64,000 nt of DNA from Plantactinospora endophytica (GCF_016862915.1 NZ_BONW01000011.1:24747-88746), one strand, 5' to 3'. Numbered from the stretch's first letter, positions 16,955-26,556 are shown. The notes: generated by a model from the sequence alone, not told the origin. Numbers and translations: made by a program.

Positions 16955-18334
16955 ATGACCGAGTACGACGGGTCGACCGGCACGGTCGCGGAAGAACGCC
17001 CGCCGGACGCGCCGCAGGCGGGCCTGCCGGACGCGCTGTCGGTGGACCGGGTACCCCTACTGTCCCGGTCCACCGGCCCGGCCGTGCGGACCGGCCCCGG
17101 TCGACCCGCGCTGGCCCGATGCGTGGCGGTCGAGCCGACGAAGTTCGCCGCCGCGTACTGGGGGCGGGCGCCGCTGCTGTCCCGGGCCGCCGAACTCGGC
17201 AACCCGGACGGGTTCACCGACCTGCTCGGCCCGGCCGACGCCGACGAACTGCTCAGCCGGCGCGGACTGCGTACCCCGTTCCTGCGGGCGGCGAAGAACG
17301 GGCAGGTGCTGCCGACCGGGCAGTACACCGGTAGCGGCGGTGCCGGGGCCGAGATCGCCGACCAGGTACTCGACGAGCGGGTCCTCGGCCTCTACGCCGA
17401 CGGCGCCACGCTGGTGCTCCAGGGACTGCACCGGACCTGGCCGCCACTGATCGACTTCACCCGCGAGCTGAGCCTGGTCCTCGGCCAACCGCTTCAGGTG
17501 AACGCCTACCTGACCCCGCCGGGAAACCAGGGCTTCGCCACCCACTACGACACCCACGACGTCTTCGTGCTCCAGGTCGACGGGCACAAGCACTGGCAGA
17601 TCCACGAGCCGGTGCTGCCCGACCCGCTGGAGCGGCAGCCGTGGGGCGGCCGGGCCGACGAGGTCGGGGCGGTCGCCGACGGGCCACCCGCACTGGACGT
17701 GGTACTCGGCCCCGGTGACGCGCTCTACCTGCCCCGGGGTTGGCTGCACAGCGCCCGGGCGCAGGACGACAGCAGCCTGCACCTGACCGTCGGCGTCCGG
17801 GCACTCACCCGGTACGCGATGGTCGAGGCGCTGCTGGAACTGGCCGCCGAGGACCGGCGACTGCGCGCCCCGCTGCCGTTCGGGATGGACGTCGCCGAGG
17901 TCGACCAGGTCGAACCGGAACTCACCGAGACCGTCGAGGCGCTGCGGGACTGGCTGCTCCGGGCCGATCCGGCCGCGGTCGCCGCCCGGCTGCGGAACCG
18001 GGCCTGGCCGGCGGCCCGCCCCGCGCCGATCCGTCCACTCGCCCAGGCGGCGGCGATCCGGACGCTGCACGTCGACACCCGGATCGCCCCTCGGGAGGGC
18101 CTGCGCTGGCAGTTGACGGCCCAGCCGCCGGACGGGGCGGACGGCCCGGGTGAGGTGCTGCTGGCGCTCTTCGACCGGACGCTGACCTTTCCGGCCCAGT
18201 GCGCGCTGGCCGTCCGGGCGTTCCTCGCAGGCGGAGTGCACCGGGTCGGTGACCTGCCCGGACTCGACGACGACGCCGACCGGATCGTGCTGGCCCGGCG
18301 CCTGCTCCGCGAGGCGGTCGCCGTCCCGACCTGA
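16955..18334 (+). CDS. JmjC/cupin-type 2-oxoglutarate Fe(II) protein hydroxylase (ribosomal-oxygenase-like)
   Basis: A 459-residue protein with the JmjC fold of the NO66/MINA/YcfD ribosomal-oxygenase group. Iron ligands are visible as His197 and Asp199 in ATHYDTHD and His265 in LPRGWLHSA; Lys212 in DGHKHW is a plausible 2-oxoglutarate contact. Residues 1-45 are variable and proline-rich, and the C-terminal third is the helical dimerisation/winged-helix region of this group. Known relatives hydroxylate Arg or His in ribosomal proteins. The gene is 15 bp behind the repeat-peptide gene and clearly co-transcribed, so that peptide, with Arg/His at matching repeat positions and many Asp, is a likely substrate. 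This link is inferred. Confidence 0.85.
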   Translation: MTEYDGSTGTVAEERPPDAPQAGLPDALSVDRVPLLSRSTGPAVRTGPGRPALARCVAVEPTKFAAAYWGRAPLLSRAAELGNPDGFTDLLGPADADELLSRRGLRTPFLRAAKNGQVLPTGQYTGSGGAGAEIADQVLDERVLGLYADGATLVLQGLHRTWPPLIDFTRELSLVLGQPLQVNAYLTPPGNQGFATHYDTHDVFVLQVDGHKHWQIHEPVLPDPLERQPWGGRADEVGAVADGPPALDVVLGPGDALYLPRGWLHSARAQDDSSLHLTVGVRALTRYAMVEALLELAAEDRRLRAPLPFGMDVAEVDQVEPELTETVEALRDWLLRADPAAVAARLRNRAWPAARPAPIRPLAQAAAIRTLHVDTRIAPREGLRWQLTAQPPDGADGPGEVLLALFDRTLTFPAQCALAVRAFLAGGVHRVGDLPGLDDDADRIVLARRLLREAVAVPT

Positions 18335-18448
18335 GCCGCCGTGCCGTCCCGCGGTGCCGTCCGCCGTGCGCAGCCGGCCCGACCCGCCGTGCCGTCCGGC
18401 GTGGGCAACCGGTCCGATTCGACCTGGGCGACCGTGCCGGCCCGCCTT

Positions 18449-18489
18449 GCACGGCCGGCCTCGACCTCGGCAAACCGGGCCGGCCGTGC
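18449..18489. terminator. Bidirectional terminator between the JmjC gene and the FtsK-like operon
   Basis: GCACGGCCGGCC at 18449-18460 pairs perfectly with GGCCGGCCGTGC at 18478-18489 around a 17-nt loop. It lies between two convergent transcription units, 13 nt past the stop of the membrane-protein gene. Confidence 0.7.
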
Positions 18490-18501
18490 GCCGCGTGGCA
18501 G

Positions 18502-19170
18502 TCAGCGGAGCAGGCCGAACAGCGCCCCGGTGGTGACCAGCCCGGCGACCACGACCGTCAGGGCGGAGCGTACGTCCAGGCCGGCGTGCCGGCGGTCGGC
18601 GAGTACCCGGGCCGGCGCCAGCCCGACGACCGGGCCGACCAGCGTCACCAGCAGTCCGAGCACCGGCATCGCCACCGCCAGGTCGCCGCCGTACCGGGTG
18701 CCGAGCGCCCGGGCGGCCAACCCGAGGGCGTACGCGGCGGCGGCGCCGAGCACGCCGAACAGCGCCAGCAACGGCCGGGTGGCCGGCGGCAGCTCGCCCG
18801 GGTTCCGAGCCCGGTCCAACAGCTCCCGTACCCCGTCGAGCAGCGCCTCCACGTCGGCCGGTACGCCGTTGCGGGGCACCGGCGGCTCGCCGACGCGCCG
18901 GTCGTTCGCACCGAGTTGGCCGCGCAGGATGCTCCACAGGTGCACCGACTCGGCCTCGGTACGGTCGACCTCCTCCTGGGCCGCCGACACCTCCGCCTCG
19001 GCCCGGCGTACCGACTGCTCCGCGTCGTGCACCGCCCGGTCGGCGGCGGCGCACTGGCGGTCGTACCAGCCGTCCGCCTCGGCGCGTTCCGCCTCGGCCC
19101 GGCCGGTCAGCTCGGCGAGCCGCCGGATCGCCCGGGCGTAACTGAGGTCGCGTTCCAGGTCACCGCTCAT
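18502..19170 (-). CDS. Coiled-coil membrane protein of the FtsK-like operon
   Basis: A 222-residue protein. Residues about 5-85 form a charged coiled coil (RRAEAEVSAAQEEVDRTEAE); then come three predicted membrane helices at about 133-152, 163-186 and 202-221. No named family is recognised. Its ATG overlaps the stop of the ATPase gene (ATGA), so translation is coupled. Since the ATPase itself has no membrane helices, this protein may be its membrane anchor or channel partner, by analogy with split EccC systems; this is inference. Last gene of the operon, followed by a terminator. Confidence 0.75.
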   Translation of the reverse strand: MSGDLERDLSYARAIRRLAELTGRAEAERAEADGWYDRQCAAADRAVHDAEQSVRRAEAEVSAAQEEVDRTEAESVHLWSILRGQLGANDRRVGEPPVPRNGVPADVEALLDGVRELLDRARNPGELPPATRPLLALFGVLGAAAAYALGLAARALGTRYGGDLAVAMPVLGLLVTLVGPVVGLAPARVLADRRHAGLDVRSALTVVVAGLVTTGALFGLLR

Positions 19171-21974
19171 CGGGACGGTCCATAAGGGATGATCACTTGG
19201 CCGGTGCGGTGCACCGAACGGTCGAAGAAGAGCCCGCGCCACGGCCGTGGGTACCAGTCCGGGCCGCCGCCGGCTCCCGGGTAGAGCGCGGAGGTGAGTT
19301 CCGCACCCTGCACGTCGAGCGCCACCCAGGCACCGATCTGGTCGGTACGCGACGCCGGGCCGCCGAGGTCCACCCGCATCCGGGCCACCCCACGCCACCA
19401 GGCCAGCGTGTGGGTACGCCGCTCCGGCCCGTTGTGCAGCACGTGCCGTAGGTGGTCCAGTCCGGAGCGCCCGCCGACGCTGGTGCCGAGCTGGCCGGCT
19501 GCCGCGTCGACCGCGTACAGCAGCAGGTAGTGCGGTTCGCCGGGGGCGCTGCCGGAGCCGAGCCCGTTGGCCGTCTCGGCCATCAGTTCGCCGATGTCGT
19601 CCTCGGAGTACCAGGCGGCGTCGGTGCCGAGCGCCTCGTAGAGTGCCCGGGCGGCGGTGTCGGCGTCCGGGTCCAGACAGGCGATGGAGAACCGGGCGGT
19701 ACCGGGCCGGTGCTGGCGGCGCAGCGACCGGGCCGCCGCGTCCAGCACGGCGCACGCCTCGTCCACTCCGGTGCCGAGTACCGCCAGGTTCCGTCCCGGT
19801 GCCCGCGGCAGCCGCAGCCCGGCCGACCTGGCCTGCACGTCGATGATCTCGCCGAGCAGCGCCACCGGGCCGCGCGCCCCGCCGGTGGTCCGCTCCGGTC
19901 CGCCGGGCCGGTCGGCGCCGGTCGGCGGTGCGGTGTGCTCCGGCCCCACCCCCTCGGGCCAGATCGCCCCGCCGGCCGCGCGGTCGCCGGCACGGGCCGG
20001 TACGGGTTCGCCGGCCGGACGCAGCGCGACGAAGTCCGGTGCCTCGTCCAGCCGGGGGATCGCGTCGCCGTCGAAGAGCCGGGCCGGCGCCGCGTCCGGC
20101 GGTCGCATCCGCCACAGCCGGTGCTGGAGATCGCTCCAGGTACCCCAGTCGCTGGCCGCCGGGATCCGGGCCACCTGGTTGCCCTCGGCCATCCCGGACT
20201 CGGCGTTGACGATCGCGTGGTGCCGGGGCAGCACCTGGGCGGCGTCGTTGCGCTCGGCCAGGATGCGCAGTGCCTTGGGCAGCGCGATCCGCAACGTGAA
20301 CTGGGCGACCAGCGCCGGCCGGCCCCACAGCGCCTCGATGCCCCGGACGTCCTGCGAGGCCAGCACCAGGTGGATGCCCTGGGAGCGGCCCCGCCGGGCC
20401 AGGTCCTCCAGCAGGTCGGCGGCCTCCCGGGCCACCGCGTCCCGGCCGGCGAGCAGCATCTGGAACTCGTCCACCACGGCGACGATCCTCGGCCAGCGGC
20501 CGGTCGGGTCCACCGCCCGCAGCTCGGACAGCTTGGTCACCTCGTGCCGCTTGGCGGCGTCCGCCCGACGGCGCAGCTCCTCGGCGAGGAACCGCAGCAG
20601 GGCCAGCCCGAACTCCCGGTCCGTGTTGACATTGATCCCGACCAGCCGCATGTGCGGCAGCCAGCTCGGGTCGCGGCGGCCCTGGGCGAACCGGGCGAAG
20701 GACACCCCCTCCTTGAAGTCGAGCAGATAGAACTCCAGCTCGGCTGGGGAGTAGCGGGAGGCGAGCGAGCCGATCCAGGCGAAGATCAGATTCGTCTTGC
20801 CGGTGCCGGACGGGCCGCCGATCAACGCGTGCGGCGGATAGTCGCCGAGGGTCAGCGTCACCGGCCGGCCCTGCGGACCGTCCCCGATCGGTGCGACCAG
20901 ACTGACGGCAGAGTCCTCCCGCCACATCTCGTCGAGCGGCGGCAGCAGGTCGGTGAAGGGGGTCGGCGGCGGGCCGGCGTTCACCCGGGTCGCCACCTCC
21001 CGGCAGGTCTCGGTGACCAGGTGGGCCGGCGGCGCCGGGTCGGGGCGGACGAGGAGGTCGGGGCAGGTGTCCAGCCGGGCGCCGTCGCCGTCGACCACCG
21101 CCCGGTGCACGTCCGGCTCGTCGGGCAGCGCGATGCCGCGTACCACCAGGTGTACGCCGCAGGCGGCGCCGGTCCGGGCCACCCGGTCGAGTTGCCCCCG
21201 TTCGTGCCGGGACAACTCGTCGCCGCCGAGCAGTACCGCCACCCGCCACGGTTCGGGGCGCCGGCCGGTCGCGGCGGCCAGCTCGCGCAGCGAGGCGTAC
21301 TCGCCGGCCAGCACGGTTTCGTTGATGCGGCGGATCTGGTCGACGAGGTCGTCGAGGAGTCGGGCCAGCCCGCCCGGCCCGACGAAGGTCAGCAGCCCGG
21401 CGGTGGAGAGCGGGGCGAACCCGGCCAGCCCGCCGCCGAGGTGCTCGGGGTCGTAGCCGACCAGGCGTACCGAGCCGGGATCGGCCCGGCCGAGGGACCG
21501 GAGCAGCAGCGCGGCGACGACGGCGTCGGAGCCGGCCCGGTCGGCCCCGGACAGGTGCACGTGCCCGGCGTCGAGCAGCGGTACCAGCGCGGGTACCGGC
21601 ACGCTGCCGGGCAGGTGCACGGTGCCGATCCGCAACGGTCCCGGTGCCTCGCCCCGGACCACGGGGGTGGGCCGCCAGCCCTGCCAGTCGGTGCCGGCGG
21701 CGCCGGGTGCCTCCCGGGTGGCGGCGTCGGCGGCCCGGGCGGCGAGCCGGGTGATCTCCGCCCCGTACCGGTCGGCCAGGTCGGCGATCCGGCGGTCCCG
21801 TTCCGCACCGACCCGGGCGGGTACCCGGGTGGCGGCGTCCCGGATCCGGCGCAGCCGCTCCTCGGCGCTGCCGAGTTCGGTCCGCGCCGCCGCGAGGCGG
21901 GACCGGGACGCGCCCAGCGCGTGCGACAGCATGGTGCGGACCCGGTCGACGAGCTGGGTCCGTACGTCAGGCAT
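19167..21974 (-). CDS. FtsK/SpoIIIE-EccC-like ATPase with three RecA-type domains
   Basis: A 935-residue soluble ATPase. Residues 1-90 are coiled coil. A first RecA-like domain (about 110-340) has HLSGADRAGSDAVVAALLLR where a P-loop should be. The central FtsK domain (about 360-600) is intact: Walker A GGPSGTGKT at 386-394, LLDFKEGVSF, Walker B IVAVVDEF with Asp502-Glu503, and the sensor LVLASQD. A third domain (about 700-935) starts LAVLGTGVDEACAVLDA, again without a P-loop. One active plus two degenerate domains recalls EccC of type VII secretion; other EccC features (membrane helices, EccB, EccD, EccE partners) are absent. It could move protein or DNA. It overlaps both neighbouring genes. 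Confidence 0.85.
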   Translation of the reverse strand: MPDVRTQLVDRVRTMLSHALGASRSRLAAARTELGSAEERLRRIRDAATRVPARVGAERDRRIADLADRYGAEITRLAARAADAATREAPGAAGTDWQGWRPTPVVRGEAPGPLRIGTVHLPGSVPVPALVPLLDAGHVHLSGADRAGSDAVVAALLLRSLGRADPGSVRLVGYDPEHLGGGLAGFAPLSTAGLLTFVGPGGLARLLDDLVDQIRRINETVLAGEYASLRELAAATGRRPEPWRVAVLLGGDELSRHERGQLDRVARTGAACGVHLVVRGIALPDEPDVHRAVVDGDGARLDTCPDLLVRPDPAPPAHLVTETCREVATRVNAGPPPTPFTDLLPPLDEMWREDSAVSLVAPIGDGPQGRPVTLTLGDYPPHALIGGPSGTGKTNLIFAWIGSLASRYSPAELEFYLLDFKEGVSFARFAQGRRDPSWLPHMRLVGINVNTDREFGLALLRFLAEELRRRADAAKRHEVTKLSELRAVDPTGRWPRIVAVVDEFQMLLAGRDAVAREAADLLEDLARRGRSQGIHLVLASQDVRGIEALWGRPALVAQFTLRIALPKALRILAERNDAAQVLPRHHAIVNAESGMAEGNQVARIPAASDWGTWSDLQHRLWRMRPPDAAPARLFDGDAIPRLDEAPDFVALRPAGEPVPARAGDRAAGGAIWPEGVGPEHTAPPTGADRPGGPERTTGGARGPVALLGEIIDVQARSAGLRLPRAPGRNLAVLGTGVDEACAVLDAAARSLRRQHRPGTARFSIACLDPDADTAARALYEALGTDAAWYSEDDIGELMAETANGLGSGSAPGEPHYLLLYAVDAAAGQLGTSVGGRSGLDHLRHVLHNGPERRTHTLAWWRGVARMRVDLGGPASRTDQIGAWVALDVQGAELTSALYPGAGGGPDWYPRPWRGLFFDRSVHRTGQVIIPYGPSR

Positions 21975-22833
21975 GGGTGTCCCGGGGTGCGCGAGCGGTG
22001 ACCGGACGCTGGTCGACGCCGAGCCGGCGCATCAGCAGTCCGGTGAGGACCCCGGCGGCGACCGCCGGATCGGCCGGATGCGGCTGCTCCACCGGCTCCT
22101 TCGGCGGCGGCATCCGGCAGACCCGGCTGAGCAGGGTGTCCAGCACCCCCGGCGGCAGGTTGGGCACCAGCTCCTGGACCTGCCCGGTGACCTCGCGGCG
22201 CAGCCTCGGCAGGTCGGCCGCCCGGGGCTGGTGGCCGAGCAGCGCGCCGGCCAGGTCGCGGAGCATCGGCGGGGCCACCGAGGCGAGTCCCAGCCCGACG
22301 TTCGCCTCCACCGCCCGCAGCTCGGTGTGCAGCCGGGTCCGGTCGCCGGAACGGACCCCGTCGGTCACCCGGCGGAGCAACTCCTCGGCGTCGGTGATCT
22401 CGTGGTCCGGCTTCGGTGCCGGGGTGTCCCGCCGGTCGAACAGCTCGGCCACCCGGACCGACCACCAGCCGCCGGTCGCCGCCGGGGCGACCTTGCGGAC
22501 CGGCCCGGACGAGTCGTCGGCGGTACCGGCGCCGCGGCTGGGCGGCGGTCGCTCCGGCCCGGGGGCGGGGCTGCCGTCCCGGGCCAGGCCGATCGCCGCC
22601 AGGTAGGTCGCGAACTGGTCCTGGGCGAGCCGCAGGGCGTGACCGGCGGTCTCCAGGTGCTCCGTGGCGGCCGAGAGTTCGGGTACGCCCATCGGGTCGG
22701 CCGACTCCTGCCGGACCCAGCGCAGCCGCTCGGAGGCGAGTTTGAGGTGGTCGAGTGCCTTGATCACCAACTCGACCGGCAGCTCGTCGGAGGCGGCCCG
22801 GACCCGGGCGCCCAACTCCTCGATGATGGACAT
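21967..22833 (-). CDS. Unknown 288-residue protein of the FtsK-like operon
   Basis: Residues 1-95 form a helical hairpin (LGARVRAASDELPVELVIKA, then LETAGHALRLAQDQFATYLA), followed by a Pro/Gly/Asp-rich linker (about 88-115), a short WWSVRVAELFDRRDTP segment and a helical C-terminal half with LPNLPPGVLDTLL. No signal or membrane segment. It is not a family I recognise. Its stop overlaps the ATPase start by 8 bp, and the small hairpin protein ends 9 bp upstream, so it acts with both. The N-terminal hairpin resembles the size and spacing of the 86-residue protein, so it may be a fused or adaptor version. Confidence 0.7.
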   Translation of the reverse strand: MSIIEELGARVRAASDELPVELVIKALDHLKLASERLRWVRQESADPMGVPELSAATEHLETAGHALRLAQDQFATYLAAIGLARDGSPAPGPERPPPSRGAGTADDSSGPVRKVAPAATGGWWSVRVAELFDRRDTPAPKPDHEITDAEELLRRVTDGVRSGDRTRLHTELRAVEANVGLGLASVAPPMLRDLAGALLGHQPRAADLPRLRREVTGQVQELVPNLPPGVLDTLLSRVCRMPPPKEPVEQPHPADPAVAAGVLTGLLMRRLGVDQRPVTARAPRDTHA

Positions 22834-22842
22834 CCGCGTGCT

Positions 22843-23103
22843 CTACAGCGTCGAGACGTAGAGCTGGGCGTGTTCGACGGCGGCCAGCGTCGCGGCGAGG
22901 CACTCCTCCAACTCCTGGGCGGCCTGCGAGAGCGACGCCTGCGCGGCGTCGACAGTGGAGTGTCCACTTCCCTCCAACGCCCCGGCCAGGGTCTGCTGCG
23001 CCTCGGCGAGCTTGTCGCTGGCGGCCTGCACCGCAGCCTGGCCGTCACCGATCTGCTGCAGTGCGGCGTCGATGGCCGCTTTCAGCTCGGCGACACTCGC
23101 CAC
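22843..23103 (-). CDS. Small helical-hairpin protein (WXG100-like shape, no WXG)
   Basis: An 86-residue protein predicted as two long amphipathic helices: VAELKAAIDAALQQIGDGQA to LAEAQQTLAGALEG, a turn GSGHST, then VDAAQASLSQAAQELEECL onwards. Length and hairpin layout match WXG100/ESAT-6-like secretion substrates, but the turn has GSG rather than WxG, and the tail ends AEHAQ/LYVSTL with no YxxxD/E. It is the first gene of the operon, from GTG with a GGAGG site 7 nt upstream. It may be a substrate, chaperone or coiled-coil partner of the ATPase. Confidence 0.72.
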   Translation of the reverse strand: MASVAELKAAIDAALQQIGDGQAAVQAASDKLAEAQQTLAGALEGSGHSTVDAAQASLSQAAQELEECLAATLAAVEHAQLYVSTL

Positions 23104-23133
23104 GGCGAAACCTCCAGGGGGCGGGGAGGGCTC

Positions 23134-23163
23134 TTATTAGAGCTTATCCCGATCAGCGGTCCA
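23134..23163 (-). promoter_or_regulatory. Possible promoter of the FtsK-like operon
   Basis: On the minus strand TGGACC (23163-23158) and TAATAA (23139-23134) are 18 bp apart, placing transcription start near 23127, about 24 nt before the GTG. The -10 overlaps a small inverted repeat GCTCT-TATT-AGAGC (23130-23143), a possible operator. The remaining gap up to 23341 shows no gene. Confidence 0.35.
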
Positions 23164-23341
23164 CAGCGCCCCGGGCGTTTGCTGCCCGGCTGTCCGATCC
23201 CAGGTGGTCCGGCCGACAGCGGACATAGGCCGACCTTCCTCCCACTTTGGGCCACCGGGCGGTTACTCAGTCGGATCCCTGACAGTTGTCTGGCCGAACC
23301 GGCGAGATCCGGCTCAACCGTGGAAGTTCCGGCTGGCGGGA

Positions 23342-23746
23342 TCACTCCGGCGTCGCCGTACCGGTCGGCCGGTCGGGCAGCCAGCGCGGTCCGCGTACCT
23401 GCGCACCGAGGGCGGTGACGCGGTCCCGCAGCGCCCGGTCGGCGGTGACCACGACGCAGCTCCGGTCGGCGCGCTCGGCCCGGACCAGGCCGACGATGGC
23501 GTCGTCGCCGGAGCCCTCCGCCGCGACCACCCGGACCCCCTCGGCCGGCTCCACCCGGCGGGCCGCGCCCTCCACCACCAGTACCACCTCGACCGGCGGC
23601 GCCAGCCCGGGCAGGCCGTACCGGGAGATCGGCGCCAGCCGGTCCCGCAGCCGGACGGTCGCCCCGGCCCGGTCCCGCCACCAGCCGTCCGGCCGGGAGC
23701 CGACCACGTTGGCGGCGTCCACGACGAGGAGAGGTTCGGCAACCAT
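23342..23746 (-). CDS. NYN/PIN-like domain protein (putative ribonuclease fold)
   Basis: A 134-residue protein with a NYN (PIN-like) fold: LLVVDAANVVGSRPDGWW at the N-terminus, VVLVVEGAAR, VVAAEGSGDDAIV and VVTADRALRDRVTALGA. The acidic residues Asp in VVDAAN, GDD and TADR form the usual metal-binding site of this superfamily, so RNA cleavage is plausible. Some databases call such proteins NTP pyrophosphohydrolases without experimental support. ATG at 23744-23746 starts MVAEPLLVVD; longer starts add no conserved sequence. Divergent from the Clp gene 111 bp away. Confidence 0.8.
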   Translation of the reverse strand: MVAEPLLVVDAANVVGSRPDGWWRDRAGATVRLRDRLAPISRYGLPGLAPPVEVVLVVEGAARRVEPAEGVRVVAAEGSGDDAIVGLVRAERADRSCVVVTADRALRDRVTALGAQVRGPRWLPDRPTGTATPE

Positions 23747-23857
23747 CCGCCCAGCCTGCCACCCCGACCGCCGCACCTGTGGTTACGCCGCGTTTGTCGG
23801 GCCTTCCGCCGGGTAGCCGAGGTGACGCCAGCGCCCGCGCCCGTGAGGGGGACGAAG

Positions 23858-26434
23858 ATGACGCAGGGACCCGGCGACCTCGGCCCCGACCCGTGGGACG
23901 AGTTTCTCGCCCGGTACTTCGGCCGGGGGGAGAACCGCCGGCAGGGGCAGCGGGTGGACATCACCCGGCTGATGACGGCGGACGCGCGGGAGATGCTGGC
24001 GGACGCGGCACGTCGAGCGGCCCAGGCCAACAGCAGTGACCTGGACACCGACCACCTGCTCTGGGCGGCCCTGCAACGGGAACCGCTGCGGGACCTGATA
24101 AGCCGGGCCGGCGCCGACCCGGAGGCGCTGCTCGGCGCGCTCGGCGGCGAGCAGCGGGTGGAACGGCCGGCCAAGCACGGCCAGGTGCCGTCGAACATGT
24201 CGCTCACCCCGGCGGCGAAGCGGGCGCTGCTCGACGCGCACCAGCTCTCCCGGGCGATGAGCGCCTCCTACATCGGGCCGGAGCACATCCTGATGGCCCT
24301 GCCGCTCAACCCGGAGTCACCGGCCGGCCGGATGCTGGCGGCGGGCCGGATCCAGCCGCAGTCGTTGCAGGCCGCCAGCGCCAGCGGTGGCGGCGGCGGC
24401 AACGGCGGTGCGAAGCCGGACCGGGGCACCCCGACCCTCGACCAGTACGGCCAGGACCTCACCGACCTGGCCCGGGCCGACGAGATCGACCCGGTGATCG
24501 GCCGGATGGACGAGATCGAGCAGGCAGTGGAGATCCTGTCCCGGCGTACCAAGAACAACCCGGTGCTGATCGGCGAGGCCGGGGTCGGCAAGACCGCGAT
24601 CGTCGAGGGACTCGCCGAACGGATCGCCGACGGGGACGTACCGCAGACGCTGATCGGCAAGCGGGTGGTGCAGTTGGACCTCGCCCGGCTGGTGGCCGGC
24701 ACCCGCTACCGGGGCGACTTCGAGGAGCGGCTGAAGAAGCTGCTCGACGAGATCCGGGCGCACAGCGACGAGCTGATCATCTTCCTGGACGAGTTGCACA
24801 CCCTGGTCGGCGCGGGCGGGGCCGGTGCCGAGGGCGGGATGGACGCCAGCAACATGCTCAAGCCGGCGCTGGCCCGAGGCCAGATGCGGGTGGTCGGCGC
24901 CACCACGCTGAACGAGTACCGGCGCAACATCGAGAAGGACGCTGCCCTCGCCCGGCGGTTCCAGCCGATCCTGGTGCCGGAGCCCACCGTGGACGACACC
25001 GTCGCCATCCTGCGCGGGCTGCGCGACCGGTACGAGGCGCACCACCAGGTCCGGTTCACCGACGAGGCGCTGGTCGCCGCCGCCGAACTATCCGACCGGT
25101 ACGTCACCGACCGGTTCCTGCCGGACAAGGCGATCGACCTGATCGACCAGGCCGGTGCCCGGGTCCGGCTGCGTACCCGGACACCCGCCGGAGACGTCCG
25201 CGAGCTGGAACGGGAACTGGAGGAGGTACGGCGGGAGAAGGACCAGGCGGTCGCCGACGAGCAGTACGAGCGCGCCTCGGACCTGCGCGACCGGCTGCAC
25301 GACATCCGCGAGCGGCTGCACACGGCGAACGGCAACGGCGACCAGCCGGCGGTGCCCGAGGTGGGGCCGCAGGAGATCGCCGAGGTGGTCTCCCGGGCCA
25401 CCGGCATCCCGGCCAGCCAGCTCACCGAGGAGGAACGGGACCGACTGCTCCGGCTGGAGGGGCACCTGCACGAGCGGGTGGTCGGTCAGGACGACGCGGT
25501 GAGCGCGGTCGCCGAGGCGGTCCGGCGGTCCCGTACCGGGCTGGCCGACCCGGACCGGCCGATGGGCAGCTTCCTGTTCCTCGGCCCGACCGGGGTGGGC
25601 AAGACCGAACTGGCCCGGGCGCTGGCCGAGGCGCTCTTCGGCGAGCAGGACCGGATGGTCCGGCTGGACATGAGCGAGTTCCAGGAGCGGCACACGGTGA
25701 GTCGGCTGGTCGGGGCTCCGCCCGGCTACGTCGGGTACGAGGAGGCGGGGCAGCTCACCGAGGCGGTCCGGCGCCGCCCGTACGCGGTGGTGCTGCTCGA
25801 CGAGATCGAGAAGGCGCACCCGGACGTCTTCAACATCCTGTTGCAGGTACTCGAGGACGGGCGGCTCACCGACAGCCAGGGCCGGACGGTGAACTTCCGG
25901 AACAGCGTGCTGATCATGACCAGCAACCTCGGCTCCGAGCTGATCACCGGTACGCAGCGCAGCGTCGGCTTCGGCGGCGGTGCGGGAGGCGGCGCCGACG
26001 AGGAGAACGACGAGCTGCGGGACCGGCTGATGCGCCGGTTGCAGGAGCAGTTCCGTCCCGAGTTCCTCAACCGGATCGACGAGGTGATCATCTTCCGTCG
26101 GCTGGAGGAGCAGCAGCTCCGGGAGATCACCGAACTGCTGCTCGGCGAGACCCGGCGGCGGCTGCGGGCCCAGGACATCGGCGTCGAGTTCACCACCGAG
26201 GGGGTGGACTGGATCGCCGAGCACGGCTACGAGCCGCAGTTCGGCGCCCGGCCGCTGCGCCGGACGATCCAGCGGGAGGTCGACAACCGGCTCTCCCGGA
26301 TGCTGCTGGACGGCACCGTGACGCCGGGACAGCGGGTCACGGTCGGCGCCCGGCAGGGCGAGTTGACCTTCGACGTGTCGACGGAGGAGCGGTCCGGCGG
26401 CCGTAGCCCGGCCACCGCGACGCACGGCCGCTGA
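23858..26434 (+). CDS. ClpC/ClpB-type AAA+ unfoldase (Clp ATP-binding subunit)
   Basis: An 858-residue Hsp100 protein. After a Gly/Pro N-terminus with [12 protein letters not shown], a double Clp-N domain (about 35-170) and a Gly-rich linker (about 175-190), AAA-1 has Walker A GEAGVGKT (239-246) and AAA-2 has GPTGVGKT (576-583). A short M-region has a UVR-like [20 protein letters not shown] in AAA-2 supplies Val703-Gly704-Phe705, the position of the ClpP-docking tripeptide, so it probably feeds ClpP rather than acting only as a disaggregase. It is an accessory paralogue: N-terminus and lone context differ from housekeeping clpC. GAGGGGG precedes the ATG. Confidence 0.88.
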   Translation: MTQGPGDLGPDPWDEFLARYFGRGENRRQGQRVDITRLMTADAREMLADAARRAAQANSSDLDTDHLLWAALQREPLRDLISRAGADPEALLGALGGEQRVERPAKHGQVPSNMSLTPAAKRALLDAHQLSRAMSASYIGPEHILMALPLNPESPAGRMLAAGRIQPQSLQAASASGGGGGNGGAKPDRGTPTLDQYGQDLTDLARADEIDPVIGRMDEIEQAVEILSRRTKNNPVLIGEAGVGKTAIVEGLAERIADGDVPQTLIGKRVVQLDLARLVAGTRYRGDFEERLKKLLDEIRAHSDELIIFLDELHTLVGAGGAGAEGGMDASNMLKPALARGQMRVVGATTLNEYRRNIEKDAALARRFQPILVPEPTVDDTVAILRGLRDRYEAHHQVRFTDEALVAAAELSDRYVTDRFLPDKAIDLIDQAGARVRLRTRTPAGDVRELERELEEVRREKDQAVADEQYERASDLRDRLHDIRERLHTANGNGDQPAVPEVGPQEIAEVVSRATGIPASQLTEEERDRLLRLEGHLHERVVGQDDAVSAVAEAVRRSRTGLADPDRPMGSFLFLGPTGVGKTELARALAEALFGEQDRMVRLDMSEFQERHTVSRLVGAPPGYVGYEEAGQLTEAVRRRPYAVVLLDEIEKAHPDVFNILLQVLEDGRLTDSQGRTVNFRNSVLIMTSNLGSELITGTQRSVGFGGGAGGGADEENDELRDRLMRRLQEQFRPEFLNRIDEVIIFRRLEEQQLREITELLLGETRRRLRAQDIGVEFTTEGVDWIAEHGYEPQFGARPLRRTIQREVDNRLSRMLLDGTVTPGQRVTVGARQGELTFDVSTEERSGGRSPATATHGR

Positions 26435-26556
26435 GCCGCCCCGGCGCCGGACGGTCACCCCGGCGGCTGCCTGAGCCGTCCGGTAGCCGTTCGAGCCGTC
26501 CCGGCAGCGGTCCGAGTCATCCCGGTAGCCCGCCGGGACGAGAGGAGGGGAGTGGC

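Noticed and set aside
22843..23103. Canonical WXG100 (ESAT-6) protein
   Set aside because: Length and hairpin fit but there is no Trp-x-Gly turn and no C-terminal YxxxD/E, so only a shape similarity is claimed.
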